Shown piece after piece: positions 7,818 to 15,952 of a DNA stretch of 45,605 nucleotides. This DNA comes from JAWLHU01 sp041690255 (GTDB lineage Bacteria > Bacillota > Sulfobacillia > Symbiobacteriales > Symbiobacteriaceae), in contig JAWLHU010000026.1 of NCBI GenBank assembly GCA_041690255.1, positions 1 to 45,605 on the forward strand. The letters are read 5' to 3'. The translations under genes and the position numbers were made by a program. Position 1 is the stretch's first letter; each line of letters opens with the position of its first letter. The notes under the pieces are model-generated. The model was not told the origin of the DNA. It did no database searches and saw only the letters and a list, made by a program, of their open reading frames with translations.

Positions 7818-8573
7818 ATGGCCGTGAACGCGATTCTTCTGGCGGGTGCTCCGAATACCGGTCCGCTGCGAGAGGTTAGCTCCGCGACCAACGAGGCGCT
7901 CGTCGAGATCAACGGCAAGCCCATGGTACAGTATGTCATTGACGCCCTGGAGCAGGCCAAAGAGGTTTCCCGCATCGTTGTGGTTGCGCCACCCGGTGAA
8001 GTGGAGCCCCACGTGACGGGCAGGAACTTGGAGTTTGTGCCCAGTGGCAACTCTATTGTGGAAAACGTTCTGGAGGCGCTCCGGGTCCTCCCGCGTGATG
8101 AGGAGTTTATGACCGTCAGTTGTGACGTCCCTCTGATCACAGGCCAGATCGTTGATGAACTGGTTACCCTTTGCCACCAGAAACCGGCCGAGCTGTACTA
8201 CCCGATTGTGGAGCGCAGCGTGGCCGAGGCGGCCTTCCCGCACGTGAAGCGGACCTATGTCACCCTCCGAGAGGGCGTCTATACCGGGGGCAACATCTTT
8301 ATCGGGCACCCCTCGATCGCAGAGCGGTCCGCCGCCAAGGTACACCAGTTCCTTACGTACCGGAAGAGCCCCCTGAAGATGCTCGGCGTGATCGGTTGGT
8401 GGTTTGCGTTTCGATATATGGTCCTCAAGAACCTGAATCTTCAGGAGCTGGAGGCTAAGGTCTCAGAGCTTCTTCACTTGAAGGGTGCCGTTGTGGTCTG
8501 CCCCTGGCCTGAAGTAGGCGTAGATGTCGACAAGCCCAGTGACCTGGAGCTCATGCGGTCCGTACTCAAGTGA
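7818..8573 (+). CDS. MobA-like NTP transferase domain protein
   Basis: A 251-residue single-domain protein with the nucleotidyltransferase (GT-A) fold shared by MobA, IspD and the N-half of GlmU. The N-terminal ILLAGAPN replaces the usual LAAGxGxRM loop. NGKPMVQYVIDAL (about 33-45) and the metal-binding VSCDVPLI (about 99-106) follow the family plan. VYTGGNIFIG (about 154-163) and VDVDKPSDLELM near the end resemble sugar-nucleotide synthesising relatives. The ATG follows AAGGGGAGAG. The substrate is unknown. It is directly upstream of purR, separated by a terminator, and divergent from the carboxypeptidase gene. Confidence 0.75.
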   Translation: MAVNAILLAGAPNTGPLREVSSATNEALVEINGKPMVQYVIDALEQAKEVSRIVVVAPPGEVEPHVTGRNLEFVPSGNSIVENVLEALRVLPRDEEFMTVSCDVPLITGQIVDELVTLCHQKPAELYYPIVERSVAEAAFPHVKRTYVTLREGVYTGGNIFIGHPSIAERSAAKVHQFLTYRKSPLKMLGVIGWWFAFRYMVLKNLNLQELEAKVSELLHLKGAVVVCPWPEVGVDVDKPSDLELMRSVLK

Positions 8574-8580
8574 GACACGC

Positions 8581-8610
8581 CAGCCCTGGCCTGCGGGCCG
8601 GGGCTTTTCT
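8581..8610 (+). terminator. Rho-independent terminator after the NTP transferase gene
   Basis: AGCCCTGGCC and GGGCCGGGGCT form a GC-rich hairpin with a 3-base loop, followed by TTTTCTC, just 8 bases after the stop codon. Confidence 0.7.
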
Positions 8611-8625
8611 CGGGGGGCGAATGTC

Positions 8626-9444
8626 ATGGAGAAAATGAACCGGAGCCAACGGCTGATCGCGATCATGAAACTCCTGTCGGAGCACCCCGGTGAACTGCTT
8701 CCGCTCAGCCTCTTCACCGAGCGCTTTGGCGCGGCCAAGTCGACGATATCGGAAGACCTGGCCCTGGTGAAGGAGGCTCTGGAGAACGACGGATCGGGCC
8801 GGCTGCGGACGGTGCCGGGAGCATCAGGTGGGGTACACTATTGGCCGATTCCCTCCCGAGAGGAGGAGCAGGAGACCCTGCTCGAACTCTGTCGCCTGTT
8901 GCGCGATCCGGCCCGCATTCTGCCCGGCGGGTTTGTCTACATGACCGACCTGCTGACACACCCAAGTTGGATTGCCCGACTGGGGTCGATCATGGCGGCG
9001 CGGTTCCTGGAGAAGCAGCCCGATGTCGTCCTGACGGTCGAGACGAAAGGTATTCCCTTCGCACTCATGGTGGCCCGTGCTCTGGGCATTCCCATGGTCA
9101 TGGCCCGACGTGAGGGCCGCGTGACCGAAGGACCATCGTTTACCATTCACTATATCTCGGCATCTTCTCGTCGCATTAGTACAATGACAGTAGGGCTACG
9201 GGCACTGAAGCGGGATGCTCGGGTTCTGATTGTCGATGATTTCATGAAGGCTGGCGCAACGGCCCGTGGCATGGTGGACCTCGTCAGCGAGTTGGGGGCA
9301 ACGGTGGCGGGGGTGGGGGTTTTCGTCTCCACCAGTGAGCCGGAGAAGAAGCGCGTGGACGATTTCGTTTCGCTGCTAACCCTGGAGCAGGTAGATGAAG
9401 AGGAGCGGGCGGTTCAGGTTATTCCCGCACAGGACCGTCGGTAA
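8626..9444 (+). CDS. purR: Purine operon repressor PurR
   Basis: PurR of Gram-positive bacteria binds PurBox DNA and is controlled by PRPP. This copy has 272 residues (Bacillus PurR has 285). An N-terminal winged helix (MNRSQRLIAIMKLLSE... to about 70) includes KSTISEDLALVKEA. A phosphoribosyltransferase-like domain follows, with the PRPP-binding VLIVDDFMKAGATARG near residues 198-213 and the MARREGRVTEGPS segment typical of PurR. The ATG at 8626 has a G-rich stretch upstream; an alternative ATG at 8635 has GGAG 4 bases before it. The order NTP transferase - purR then spoVG and glmU resembles Bacillus, but yabJ is missing and three other genes intervene. Confidence 0.94.
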   Translation: MEKMNRSQRLIAIMKLLSEHPGELLPLSLFTERFGAAKSTISEDLALVKEALENDGSGRLRTVPGASGGVHYWPIPSREEEQETLLELCRLLRDPARILPGGFVYMTDLLTHPSWIARLGSIMAARFLEKQPDVVLTVETKGIPFALMVARALGIPMVMARREGRVTEGPSFTIHYISASSRRISTMTVGLRALKRDARVLIVDDFMKAGATARGMVDLVSELGATVAGVGVFVSTSEPEKKRVDDFVSLLTLEQVDEEERAVQVIPAQDRR

Positions 9445-9461
9445 AAAGGAGTGACCCCCGG

Positions 9462-10694
9462 TTGACGGTGACGTTGGCAGATGTCCAGAGAGCGCGCCAG
9501 GTCCTTGAGGGCCAGGTGAAGGCGACCCCCCTTATTCACATTCCCAGCATTAGTGCCCAGCTTGGGTTCCCGGTTCACTTCAAGGCGGAGAACCTGCAGC
9601 GTGCTGGCTCGTTTAAGATTCGCGGCGCGATTGTGAAGATGAACGCGCTGACCGATGAAGAGAAGAGCCGCGGTGTCATTGCTGCGTCGGCGGGTAACCA
9701 CGCCCAGGGTGTGGCACTGGCGGCGCAGAGCCTGGGTATTCCGGCGACGATCTGCATGCCGGAAGGTGCGCCCATTTCCAAAGTAGATGCGACAGAGAGT
9801 TACGGCGCCCAGGTTGTCCTTCACGGACTGACCTACGATGACGCCTACCAGAAGGCCTGCGAACTCCAGGCGGAGCACGGCTACACGTTTATTCACGGGT
9901 TTGATGACCCGTACACGATCGCGGGTCAGGGTACCATTGGCCTGGAGATTCTCGAGGAGCTCCCCGATGTCGAAACGGTGCTGATCCCGATCGGCGGCGG
10001 TGGCCTGATCTCGGGCGTCGCCCTGGCGCTCAAGGCACTGAAGCCGTCCATTCGAATTGTGGGCATTCAGGCGGCCGGCGCACCTGCGATCTACCTGAGC
10101 CAGCAGAAGGGCGAGCTGGTCTATACGGACTCGGTCCGGACGATTGCCGATGGCATTGCAATTAAGCGGCCGGGTAGGTTGAACTGGGAGATGATCAGTC
10201 ACTACGTCGATGATGTCGTACTGGTGGATGAAGAAGAGATCGCGCAATCTATCCTCTATTTGCTCGAACGTGGTAAACTGATGATTGAGGGCGCTGGGGC
10301 GGTCGGAATGGCCGCTATTCTTGGTAATCGGGTGCCCAACCTGAAGGGCCCGGTATGTGTGGTCCTTTCGGGCGGCAATATCGATGTGAACATTCTCTCG
10401 CGCATCATTGAGCGCGGCCTGGTAAAGGCGGGCCGCTATGTCCGGCTCTCGACCTTCGTCCCCGACCGTCCGGGCGGACTACAGCAGTTGCTGGCGACGG
10501 TGGCGCACGCGGGGGCAAATGTGATCCATGTCCACCACGAGCGCTGGCTGAACAAGGTGACCATTGGCGAGGTGGAGATCAACCTGGCCCTGGAGACCCG
10601 AAACGCTCACCATGTCGATCAGATTCTCGCCCTGCTCAAGCACGAGGGGTATCATGTCTCGGTAATTCCGCCGTTCCGCCCGAACGACTGGTAA
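9462..10694 (+). CDS. ilvA: Threonine ammonia-lyase (threonine dehydratase) with ACT domain
   Basis: A PLP enzyme that deaminates L-threonine to 2-oxobutyrate. The 410-residue size and layout (catalytic domain to about 320, then one C-terminal ACT-like domain) match the single-ACT class also called TdcB/IlvA. The PLP lysine lies in RAGSFKIRGA (about 47-56), the phosphate-binding glycines are in PIGGGGLISG (about 182-191), and ASAGNHAQG is present. The ACT region starts near VRLSTFVPDRPGGL. The start is TTG after AAAGGAG with a 10-base spacer. It follows purR by 17 bases, so the two genes are probably cotranscribed. Biosynthetic or catabolic use cannot be told from sequence; the symbol is used in the broad sense. 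Confidence 0.9.
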   Translation: MTVTLADVQRARQVLEGQVKATPLIHIPSISAQLGFPVHFKAENLQRAGSFKIRGAIVKMNALTDEEKSRGVIAASAGNHAQGVALAAQSLGIPATICMPEGAPISKVDATESYGAQVVLHGLTYDDAYQKACELQAEHGYTFIHGFDDPYTIAGQGTIGLEILEELPDVETVLIPIGGGGLISGVALALKALKPSIRIVGIQAAGAPAIYLSQQKGELVYTDSVRTIADGIAIKRPGRLNWEMISHYVDDVVLVDEEEIAQSILYLLERGKLMIEGAGAVGMAAILGNRVPNLKGPVCVVLSGGNIDVNILSRIIERGLVKAGRYVRLSTFVPDRPGGLQQLLATVAHAGANVIHVHHERWLNKVTIGEVEINLALETRNAHHVDQILALLKHEGYHVSVIPPFRPNDW

Positions 10695-10718
10695 CGACTG
10701 CACTGGGAGGCGTTTGGC

Positions 10719-10955
10719 ATGGTTCATCGTCCGGCTGAATGGTTTCGGATTATGGCTGTTTTGAGTGGGGTCGTCGGTGTAGCCATGGTCTTTGTCCTCA
10801 ACGCTCTGATTCACGGCAGCCTGCCGCTCTGGGCCCATATTCCGCTTACCATTCTGACACTGACCATTGTTGGTGGCAGTGCCGTTCTTACCGGCGTGGC
10901 CTTTGTCGAGTTTCATGCCCGGTCCTCAAAGGAGTCGGAACAGCAGATCCACTAG
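10719..10955 (+). CDS. Small membrane protein with two predicted membrane segments
   Basis: A 78-residue protein I do not recognise. Two hydrophobic stretches are clear (about residues 10-32 and 39-63) with a short loop, and the ends are polar. The ATG follows GGGAGG by 9 bases. It is 24 bases after the threonine dehydratase gene and is followed by a terminator, so it is the last gene of the purR-ilvA transcript. Confidence 0.7.
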   Translation: MVHRPAEWFRIMAVLSGVVGVAMVFVLNALIHGSLPLWAHIPLTILTLTIVGGSAVLTGVAFVEFHARSSKESEQQIH

Positions 10956-10968
10956 GTTAGGTGTCGAG

Positions 10969-11001
10969 ACGCCGGAGCGGACTGCTTCGGCGTTTTCCTT
11001 T
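10969..11001 (+). terminator. Rho-independent terminator of the purR-ilvA unit
   Basis: ACGCCGGAGC (10969-10978) pairs with GCTTCGGCGT (10984-10993) with one G-T pair, followed by TTTCCTTT. Confidence 0.75.
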
Positions 11002-11144
11002 CTGTACTGCATCCATCCGAACAATCCCCCATCTGGTACAGAAATTGTTCGTTGCGTGAGCGGCCAGAACGCGATAACATGTGCTGTTGGGAAGCCTCCT
11101 CGCGTGATTTCCGTAGCGAGGCAGGCGGGAAGGGGGAGTGCAAA

Positions 11145-12563
11145 GTGCGCTACGATGTAATTATTGTCGGTGCCGGTCCGGCCGGCATCTTTGCTGCCTA
11201 TGAGTTGACGCAGTTGAACCCGAACGCTCGGGTCCTCCTGGTAGACAAGGGTCATGACATCGAGCACAGACGCTGCCCGATTCTGGAGGGCAAGATCGAC
11301 AAGTGCCCGCCACCGGGGCGGATCAAGGACTTTGCCGGCTGCATGCCCGCTTGCTCCATTACAGCGGGGTGGGGTGGCGCAGGCGCTTACAGTGACGGTA
11401 AGTTCAACCTCACCACCGAGTTTGGCGGCTGGATGCAGGATTACCTTGCACCATCGAAGGTGCTTGACCTTATCGAGTATGTGGATCGGATCAATCTCGA
11501 GCACGGTGCGACTACTACCATCACAGATCCGACTACCCGGGCGGTGGCGAGCATTGAGCGGCGAGCGATTGCGGCGGGTCTGAAGCTCTTGAAGGCTCGG
11601 GTTCGGCACCTGGGCACCGAAGAGAACCTGAAGATTCTCGGGAATATCTACCAGACGATTAAGCCCCGCATTGACATTCGCTTCAAGACCATGGTGGATG
11701 AGATTCTGGTGGAGAAGAAGTGCATCAGGGGCGTCCGCTTGGCTAGTGGCGAGGAGTTGCTGGCGGACCAGGTGGTGATTGCGCCTGGTCGCGACGGCTC
11801 GGAATGGCTGGGCAAGTTGCTGAAGAAAGAGCGGCTGACGCTCCTGAACAACCAGGTGGATATCGGTGTGCGCGTAGAGACGACCAATGTGGTCATGCAG
11901 GAACTTAACGAGCACCTCTATGAGGCCAAGTTCATCTTCAACTCGTCGGTTGGTACCCGGGTGCGCACTTTCTGCGCCAATCCGAGCGGTCATGTGGTGG
12001 TGGAGAACCATTCCGGCGTAATGACCGCCAATGGTCACTCTTACAAGGATCCGGCCCTCGGCAGCCAAAACACGAATTTCGCACTGCTTGTCTCCCATCA
12101 GTTCACCGACCCCTTCGATAAGCCGATTGAATATGCGAAGGAAATCAGCCGGCGTGCGAATGATCTCTCCAACGGCTCGGTCATTGTGCAGAAGTACGGG
12201 GACATTCTCAAAGGGCGCCGGTCTACCGAGAAACGGATCCGGGAGAGCTTCATTGAGCCTACGCTGAAGGAGGCCGTACCGGGTGACCTCGGGCTGGTCC
12301 TGCCCTATAATACCATGAAGTCGCTGATCGAGATGATGGAAGCCCTGGACAGGGTGACTCCGGGTCTTTCTTCGGAGCACACGCTCTTCTACGGCGTGGA
12401 AGCGAAGTTCTATAGTGCCCGCCCTCGTCTGACTGATCAGTTTGAGACCGAGATTCAGGGGCTCTTCACGATCGGAGATGGCGCCGGAATTACCCGCGGC
12501 CTTGCTCAGGCCTCCGCAGCCGGAGTTCACGTGGCTCGGTACATTACCCAAATCCGCAGGTAG
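11145..12563 (+). CDS. FAD-dependent dehydrogenase (COG2509 type)
   Basis: A 472-residue flavoprotein of unknown substrate. The N-terminal Rossmann motif is IIVGAGPAGIFAAYEL (about 6-21), followed by the acidic end of strand 2 (LLVDKG). GWGGAGAYSDGKFNL (about 79-93) is characteristic of this uncharacterised family. A C-terminal FAD motif GLFTIGDGAGITRGLAQAS (about 440-458) closes the nucleotide site. The GTG at 11145 was chosen because GAAGGGGGAG lies about 6 bases upstream and the product then starts directly with the FAD fold; the longer reading adds 31 residues without family resemblance. It stands alone between two terminators. Confidence 0.87.
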   Translation: MRYDVIIVGAGPAGIFAAYELTQLNPNARVLLVDKGHDIEHRRCPILEGKIDKCPPPGRIKDFAGCMPACSITAGWGGAGAYSDGKFNLTTEFGGWMQDYLAPSKVLDLIEYVDRINLEHGATTTITDPTTRAVASIERRAIAAGLKLLKARVRHLGTEENLKILGNIYQTIKPRIDIRFKTMVDEILVEKKCIRGVRLASGEELLADQVVIAPGRDGSEWLGKLLKKERLTLLNNQVDIGVRVETTNVVMQELNEHLYEAKFIFNSSVGTRVRTFCANPSGHVVVENHSGVMTANGHSYKDPALGSQNTNFALLVSHQFTDPFDKPIEYAKEISRRANDLSNGSVIVQKYGDILKGRRSTEKRIRESFIEPTLKEAVPGDLGLVLPYNTMKSLIEMMEALDRVTPGLSSEHTLFYGVEAKFYSARPRLTDQFETEIQGLFTIGDGAGITRGLAQASAAGVHVARYITQIRR

Positions 12564-12567
12564 CGAC

Positions 12568-12607
12568 GAAAAGTGGAGGCAGCCCAAGGGCCACCTCCAC
12601 TTTTTTC
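12568..12607 (+). terminator. Rho-independent terminator of the FAD dehydrogenase gene
   Basis: AAAAGTGGAGG pairs with CCTCCACTTTT, with an inner imperfect GGC/GGCC region, and the 3' arm runs into six Ts. It starts 5 bases after the stop. Confidence 0.9.
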
Positions 12608-12646
12608 GACGCGTTTCGCTGGCGGCAAAGAAATCTTGTTCGCCCG

Positions 12647-12676
12647 GCAGGAAGAAACTGGGATCAGAGAGAAGTA
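12647..12676 (+). promoter_or_regulatory. Candidate sigma-H-type promoter of spoVG
   Basis: GCAGGAAGA (12647-12655) resembles the sigma-H -35 (RnAGGAwww). After 12 bases, AGAGAAGTA (12668-12676) resembles the -10 (RnnGAATww) with one mismatch in the core. Bacillus spoVG is a classic sigma-H gene, which is why this was looked for. A 7-bp inverted repeat (12658-12664 / 12687-12693) overlaps the region just before the ribosome-binding site. Confidence 0.35.
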
Positions 12677-12708
12677 ATTCCATAGAATCCCAGTAAGGAG
12701 GTATCCGC

Positions 12709-13041
12709 GTGCAGATCACAGATGTTCGTGTGCGAAAGGCTTCGAGTTCTGAGGGCAAGGTGAAGGCTTACTGTTCGGTCGTTCTCGACGAGATGTTCGT
12801 CATCCATGAGATCCGGGTTGTCGAAGGGGCACGTGGCGTCTTCGTTTCTATGCCCCGGCGGAAGACGGGTGAGAGCGAGTTCCGCGACTTGGCGCATCCG
12901 ATTACGGCTGAGGCCAGGACCATGCTCCAATCGGCGGTCATGCAGGCCTACCTGAAGCTTGAGCCCCAGCAAGTCGACCAGCCTCAGGAGCCCCAGGAGG
13001 GCGGGGAGGTCGAGGAGCAACAGGAGAGCCTTACCGCCTAA
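12709..13041 (+). CDS. spoVG: SpoVG RNA/DNA-binding regulator
   Basis: SpoVG is a small nucleic-acid-binding regulator involved in septation control, sporulation and stress functions in Firmicutes. The 110-residue product begins MQITDVRVRK and contains LDEMFVIHEIRVVEG and GVFVSMPRRK, the family hallmarks. The tail (about 88-110) is glutamine- and glutamate-rich, which varies between species. The GTG follows AAGGAGG by 6 bases. As in Bacillus, it is directly upstream of glmU, here with a terminator and a new promoter between them. Confidence 0.96.
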   Translation: MQITDVRVRKASSSEGKVKAYCSVVLDEMFVIHEIRVVEGARGVFVSMPRRKTGESEFRDLAHPITAEARTMLQSAVMQAYLKLEPQQVDQPQEPQEGGEVEEQQESLTA

Positions 13042-13061
13042 GGGGAGGTTAAGAAGGTTGC

Positions 13062-13098
13062 GAAAGACCCAGTGGCAGCGTCGCCCTGGGTCTTTTCC
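13062..13098 (+). terminator. Rho-independent terminator of spoVG
   Basis: AAAGACCCAG (13063-13072) pairs with CTGGGTCTTTT (13086-13096). The T-rich end lies only a few bases before the -35 of the glmU promoter. Confidence 0.85.
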
Positions 13099-13100
13099 CT

Positions 13101-13128
13101 TTGTCGACAGATTTGACTGTGGTATAAT
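13101..13128 (+). promoter_or_regulatory. Sigma-A promoter of glmU-prs
   Basis: TTGTCG (13101-13106), a 16-base spacer, then TATAAT (13123-13128) preceded by TGG, giving an extended consensus -10. It is 31 bases from the glmU start, so the leader is short. Confidence 0.75.
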
Positions 13129-13158
13129 GTCTCCGGACTATCGCAGGGGAGGGTTCCC

Positions 13159-14574
13159 ATGTCGGACGTCACCGCTGTCCTCCTGGCCGCAGGCCATGGC
13201 ACGCGCATGAAGTCGGATCTGATCAAGGTGATGCATCCGATCGCCGGGAAGCCCATGGTGGGCCACGCCGTCGATAACCTCCGGAAGGCCGGACTGGACG
13301 ATATAGTGGTCGTGGTAGGCTATCAGCAGGAGCGGATCCGCGCTTTCCTGGGCGATCGGGTCAGCTTTGCTGTCCAGACCGAGCAGTTGGGTACCGGACA
13401 TGCTGTCGCACAGGCTTCTGAGCATATTGACTCCCGCCAGGGCGGCCATGTACTGATTCTCTATGGCGATAACCCGTTTATCGGGCCGACGGTCATTGAG
13501 CGGTTAATCAAGCGGCACGTGGAGTCGAACGCATCGGCTACGCTCCTGACCGCGGAAGTTACGAATCCAGGGGGACTGGGGCGAGTCATTCGCGACCCCG
13601 CCACGGGACGCTTCCTCCGCAGTGTGGAGTTCAAAGACGCCACCCCGGAGCAGAGGCAGATCAAGGAGATCTGGCCAGGCGTGGTGATCTTCAAGCGTGA
13701 GGGCTTCACCAACCTCCTGAAGCGCCTGGACCGGAACAACAAGCAGAATGAGTATTACCTGCCGCAGGCATGGGAGATTCTCGTCAACGACGGGCAGCCG
13801 GTAGAGGTAGCCTTGGAGGCCCGGGAAGAGGACGCGATTGCCCCGAACGATCGGGTTGAACTGGCTCGAGCTGAGGCTCGCTTCCGCCGGGAGATCAACG
13901 AGCGGCATATGCTCAACGGCGTCACGATCATCGATCCGAACACGACCTATATCGATGAAGACGTCGAAATCGGCCGTGATACAGTGATTTGGCCGTTTAC
14001 GTTCATCCATGGGAAGTCCGTTATTGGGTCCCACTGCAAGATCGGCCCGATGTCGACCCTTCAGGGCGTCAGGATTGCCGACCACGTGAAGGTGGAGCAA
14101 TCGGTGGTCGAGGAGTCTGACGTGGGACCAGGCTGCAAGATCGGCCCCATGGCGCACCTCCGTCCTGGCTGCGAGCTCGAGGCCGATGTCGAAGTCGGCA
14201 ATTACGCCGAAATGAAGAAGGCCAGGGTAGGCCGGGGGGTCAAGAGCCACCACCACTCCTACCTGGGCGATGTGACGATCGGGGAGAAGACGAACATCGG
14301 CGCCGGTGTCATTACGGCGAACTATAACGGGATTGAGAAGTTCAAGACGGAGATCGGGCGAGAGGCGTTCATTGGTACGAACGTCAATCTGATCGCACCG
14401 ATCAAGGTCGGCGATGGCGCCCTGGTAGCGGCGGGTTCCACTATGGGACCCGATAAGGAGATCCCTGCTGACGCGCTGGCTGTAGAGCGCGCTGCTCAGG
14501 TGATCAAGGAAGGGTATGCCGCCAAGCTGAAGGCTCGGTGGCGGGCCCGTAAAATGAACAGGGAGGGCGTCTAG
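13159..14574 (+). CDS. glmU: Bifunctional UDP-GlcNAc pyrophosphorylase / glucosamine-1-phosphate acetyltransferase GlmU
   Basis: GlmU makes UDP-N-acetylglucosamine for peptidoglycan: the C-half acetylates glucosamine-1-phosphate and the N-half adds UMP. The 471-residue length is normal. The uridylyltransferase half has LAAGHGTRM (about 8-16), the conserved lysine in IAGKPMV, QLGTGHA and YGDNP. The C-half is a left-handed beta helix of hexapeptide repeats (about 255-445), with the acetyl-CoA-site sequence NYNGIEKFKT. The ATG follows GGGGAGGG. Its own sigma-A promoter lies upstream, and prs follows after 2 bases, so the two genes are cotranscribed as in Bacillus. Confidence 0.97.
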   Translation: MSDVTAVLLAAGHGTRMKSDLIKVMHPIAGKPMVGHAVDNLRKAGLDDIVVVVGYQQERIRAFLGDRVSFAVQTEQLGTGHAVAQASEHIDSRQGGHVLILYGDNPFIGPTVIERLIKRHVESNASATLLTAEVTNPGGLGRVIRDPATGRFLRSVEFKDATPEQRQIKEIWPGVVIFKREGFTNLLKRLDRNNKQNEYYLPQAWEILVNDGQPVEVALEAREEDAIAPNDRVELARAEARFRREINERHMLNGVTIIDPNTTYIDEDVEIGRDTVIWPFTFIHGKSVIGSHCKIGPMSTLQGVRIADHVKVEQSVVEESDVGPGCKIGPMAHLRPGCELEADVEVGNYAEMKKARVGRGVKSHHHSYLGDVTIGEKTNIGAGVITANYNGIEKFKTEIGREAFIGTNVNLIAPIKVGDGALVAAGSTMGPDKEIPADALAVERAAQVIKEGYAAKLKARWRARKMNREGV

Positions 14575-14576
14575 AA

Positions 14577-15545
14577 GTGGTACCCTATCCGGATCGGAAG
14601 CTGAAGATCTTCTCGGGCAACGCAAACCTCCCTCTGGCAAAGGCCATCGTGGAGCACATGGGGATCAGCCTCGGTGACATGAATGTGAGCCGGTTCTCCA
14701 ACGGGGAGATCCGGGTCGACATTAACGAGTCTGTCCGCGGCGCCGACTGCTTCGTGTTGCAGTCGGGGGTCCACCCGATCAACGAGAACCTGATGGAGCT
14801 TCTGATTATCGGGGACGCCCTGCGGCGCGCCAGCGCCCGCAGGATCACGGCGGTGGTGCCTCACTTCCCCTACGCCCGCCAGGACCGCAAGGCTCGTGGC
14901 CGTGAGCCGATCACGGCCAAGTTGGTGGCGAATCTGATCACCCAGGCCGGGTTCCGCCGGCTACTGACGATTGATCTGCACGCTGCCCAGATTCAGGGTT
15001 TCTTTGACGCCCCGGTCGATCATCTTCAGGCGGGGCCGCTGTTGGCGGAGTACTTTAAGAAGAAGAACCTTGCGAACGCTGTCGTTGTCTCTCCGGACAC
15101 CGGCGGGGTACCCCGTGCCCGTGACCTGGCCGAGCGGTTGGGCGTGGGCCTGGCGATTATTGACAAGCGGCGTCCGGAGCCGAACGTGGCCGAGATCATG
15201 AACATCATCGGCAACGTGGAGGGCAAGGAGGCGATCATGATCGACGACCTGATCGACACCGGCGGGACGATCGTCCATGGTGCCGAGGCACTACTCGCCC
15301 GTGGCGCGACCGAGGTCTATGCGGCCTGCACGCACGCCGTCTTCAGCGGCCCGGCAGTCGAACGGCTCGCCAAGAGCCCCTTCAAGGAGGTCGTGGTGAC
15401 TGACACGATCCCTGTACCCAGCAAGGAACAGCTTGGGGATAAGTTAAAGGTAGTCTCGGTGGCCGGCCTGTTGGCCAAAGCGATGATCCGTATTCACGAG
15501 GACCTTTCGGTCTCGAAAATCTTTGAGGAAGAGTCCCGTTTCTAA
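14577..15545 (+). CDS. prs: Ribose-phosphate pyrophosphokinase (PRPP synthetase)
   Basis: Prs makes PRPP from ribose-5-phosphate and ATP, feeding purine, pyrimidine, His and Trp synthesis. The 322 residues are normal for class I enzymes. FSGNANLPLA, SGVHPINENLMELLI, FPYARQDRK and DLHAAQIQGFF cover the ATP and allosteric sites. The ribose-5-phosphate loop is DDLIDTGGTI (about 222-231). The flexible loop VSPDTGGVPRA (about 167-177) is typical. The GTG at 14577 follows the glmU TAG after two bases, with AGGGAGGG inside the end of glmU, indicating translational coupling. Confidence 0.97.
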   Translation: MVPYPDRKLKIFSGNANLPLAKAIVEHMGISLGDMNVSRFSNGEIRVDINESVRGADCFVLQSGVHPINENLMELLIIGDALRRASARRITAVVPHFPYARQDRKARGREPITAKLVANLITQAGFRRLLTIDLHAAQIQGFFDAPVDHLQAGPLLAEYFKKKNLANAVVVSPDTGGVPRARDLAERLGVGLAIIDKRRPEPNVAEIMNIIGNVEGKEAIMIDDLIDTGGTIVHGAEALLARGATEVYAACTHAVFSGPAVERLAKSPFKEVVVTDTIPVPSKEQLGDKLKVVSVAGLLAKAMIRIHEDLSVSKIFEEESRF

Positions 15546-15562
15546 GCGATAAGAAGAAATCG

Positions 15563-15612
15563 AAGACGGCGCTCCCACTTACTTGGGGGCGCCGCCTCGT
15601 CGTCTTGGGTTG
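15563..15612 (+). terminator. Hairpin after prs, probable terminator
   Basis: GGCGCTCCCA pairs with TGGGGGCGCC (one G-T pair), and the outer flanks GAAGACG and CGTCTT can extend the stem. The T-run is poor (CTTGGGTTGTT), so efficiency is uncertain. It also separates prs from the small minus-strand ORF. Confidence 0.5.
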
Positions 15613-15630
15613 TTCTGCTGGGTCATGGGC

Positions 15631-15753
15631 CTAGACCGCCAGTCCGATCTCGGCAATCCCATAGGCCTGTTGTTTGCGGGACTGGTCGTAGGGGTTGGCA
15701 TCGAACAGGGCCTCGTAAACCATTAGTGCCGCAGCCTTCAGTACCATCGTCAT
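15631..15753 (-). CDS. Putative small protein, 40 residues
   Basis: A short minus-strand ORF with an excellent ribosome-binding site: AAAGGGAGG lies 6-7 bases before ATG. The product begins MTMVLKAAALMVYEALFD, has a mildly hydrophobic N-terminal half and ends AEIGLAV. I do not recognise it. It occupies the prs-pth gap, which in Bacillus holds ctc on the other strand. A TATGAT sequence about 45 bases upstream could be a -10, but no convincing -35 is seen. The strong SD is the main support; conservation in relatives would decide. Confidence 0.45.
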   Translation of the reverse strand: MTMVLKAAALMVYEALFDANPYDQSRKQQAYGIAEIGLAV

Positions 15754-15861
15754 GTTTGGTTCCTCCCTTTCGCCAGCTTCTGATCTAATCATACCGGTCG
15801 GATGGGATGACGAAATCGGACCGTGGGGAGAACCTGGCCAGGACGGTGGGTCGACGGCTTC

Positions 15862-15881
15862 ATCGTACGCAGGTACGATGG
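15862..15881. promoter_or_regulatory. Perfect 8-bp inverted repeat upstream of pth
   Basis: CATCGTAC and GTACGATG flank a 4-base centre (GCAG). It lies about 70 bases before pth and about 110 bases before the divergent small ORF, so it could be an operator or an mRNA hairpin. No T-run follows. Confidence 0.35.
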
Positions 15882-15952
15882 GTGACCGTTTACGAGGACG
15901 ATGCACTTTGATAAAGTAGGGCGTGTTGAACCATGAACAAGGAGACTGCGTT

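Noticed and set aside
10926..12758. A 610-codon open frame on the minus strand
   Set aside because: It lies opposite the FAD dehydrogenase gene, has a His/Arg/Leu-rich mix without recognisable motifs and no ribosome site; it is a shadow of high-GC codon use.
13504..14640. A 378-codon minus-strand frame opposite glmU
   Set aside because: No motif, no ribosome site; glmU is clear on the plus strand.
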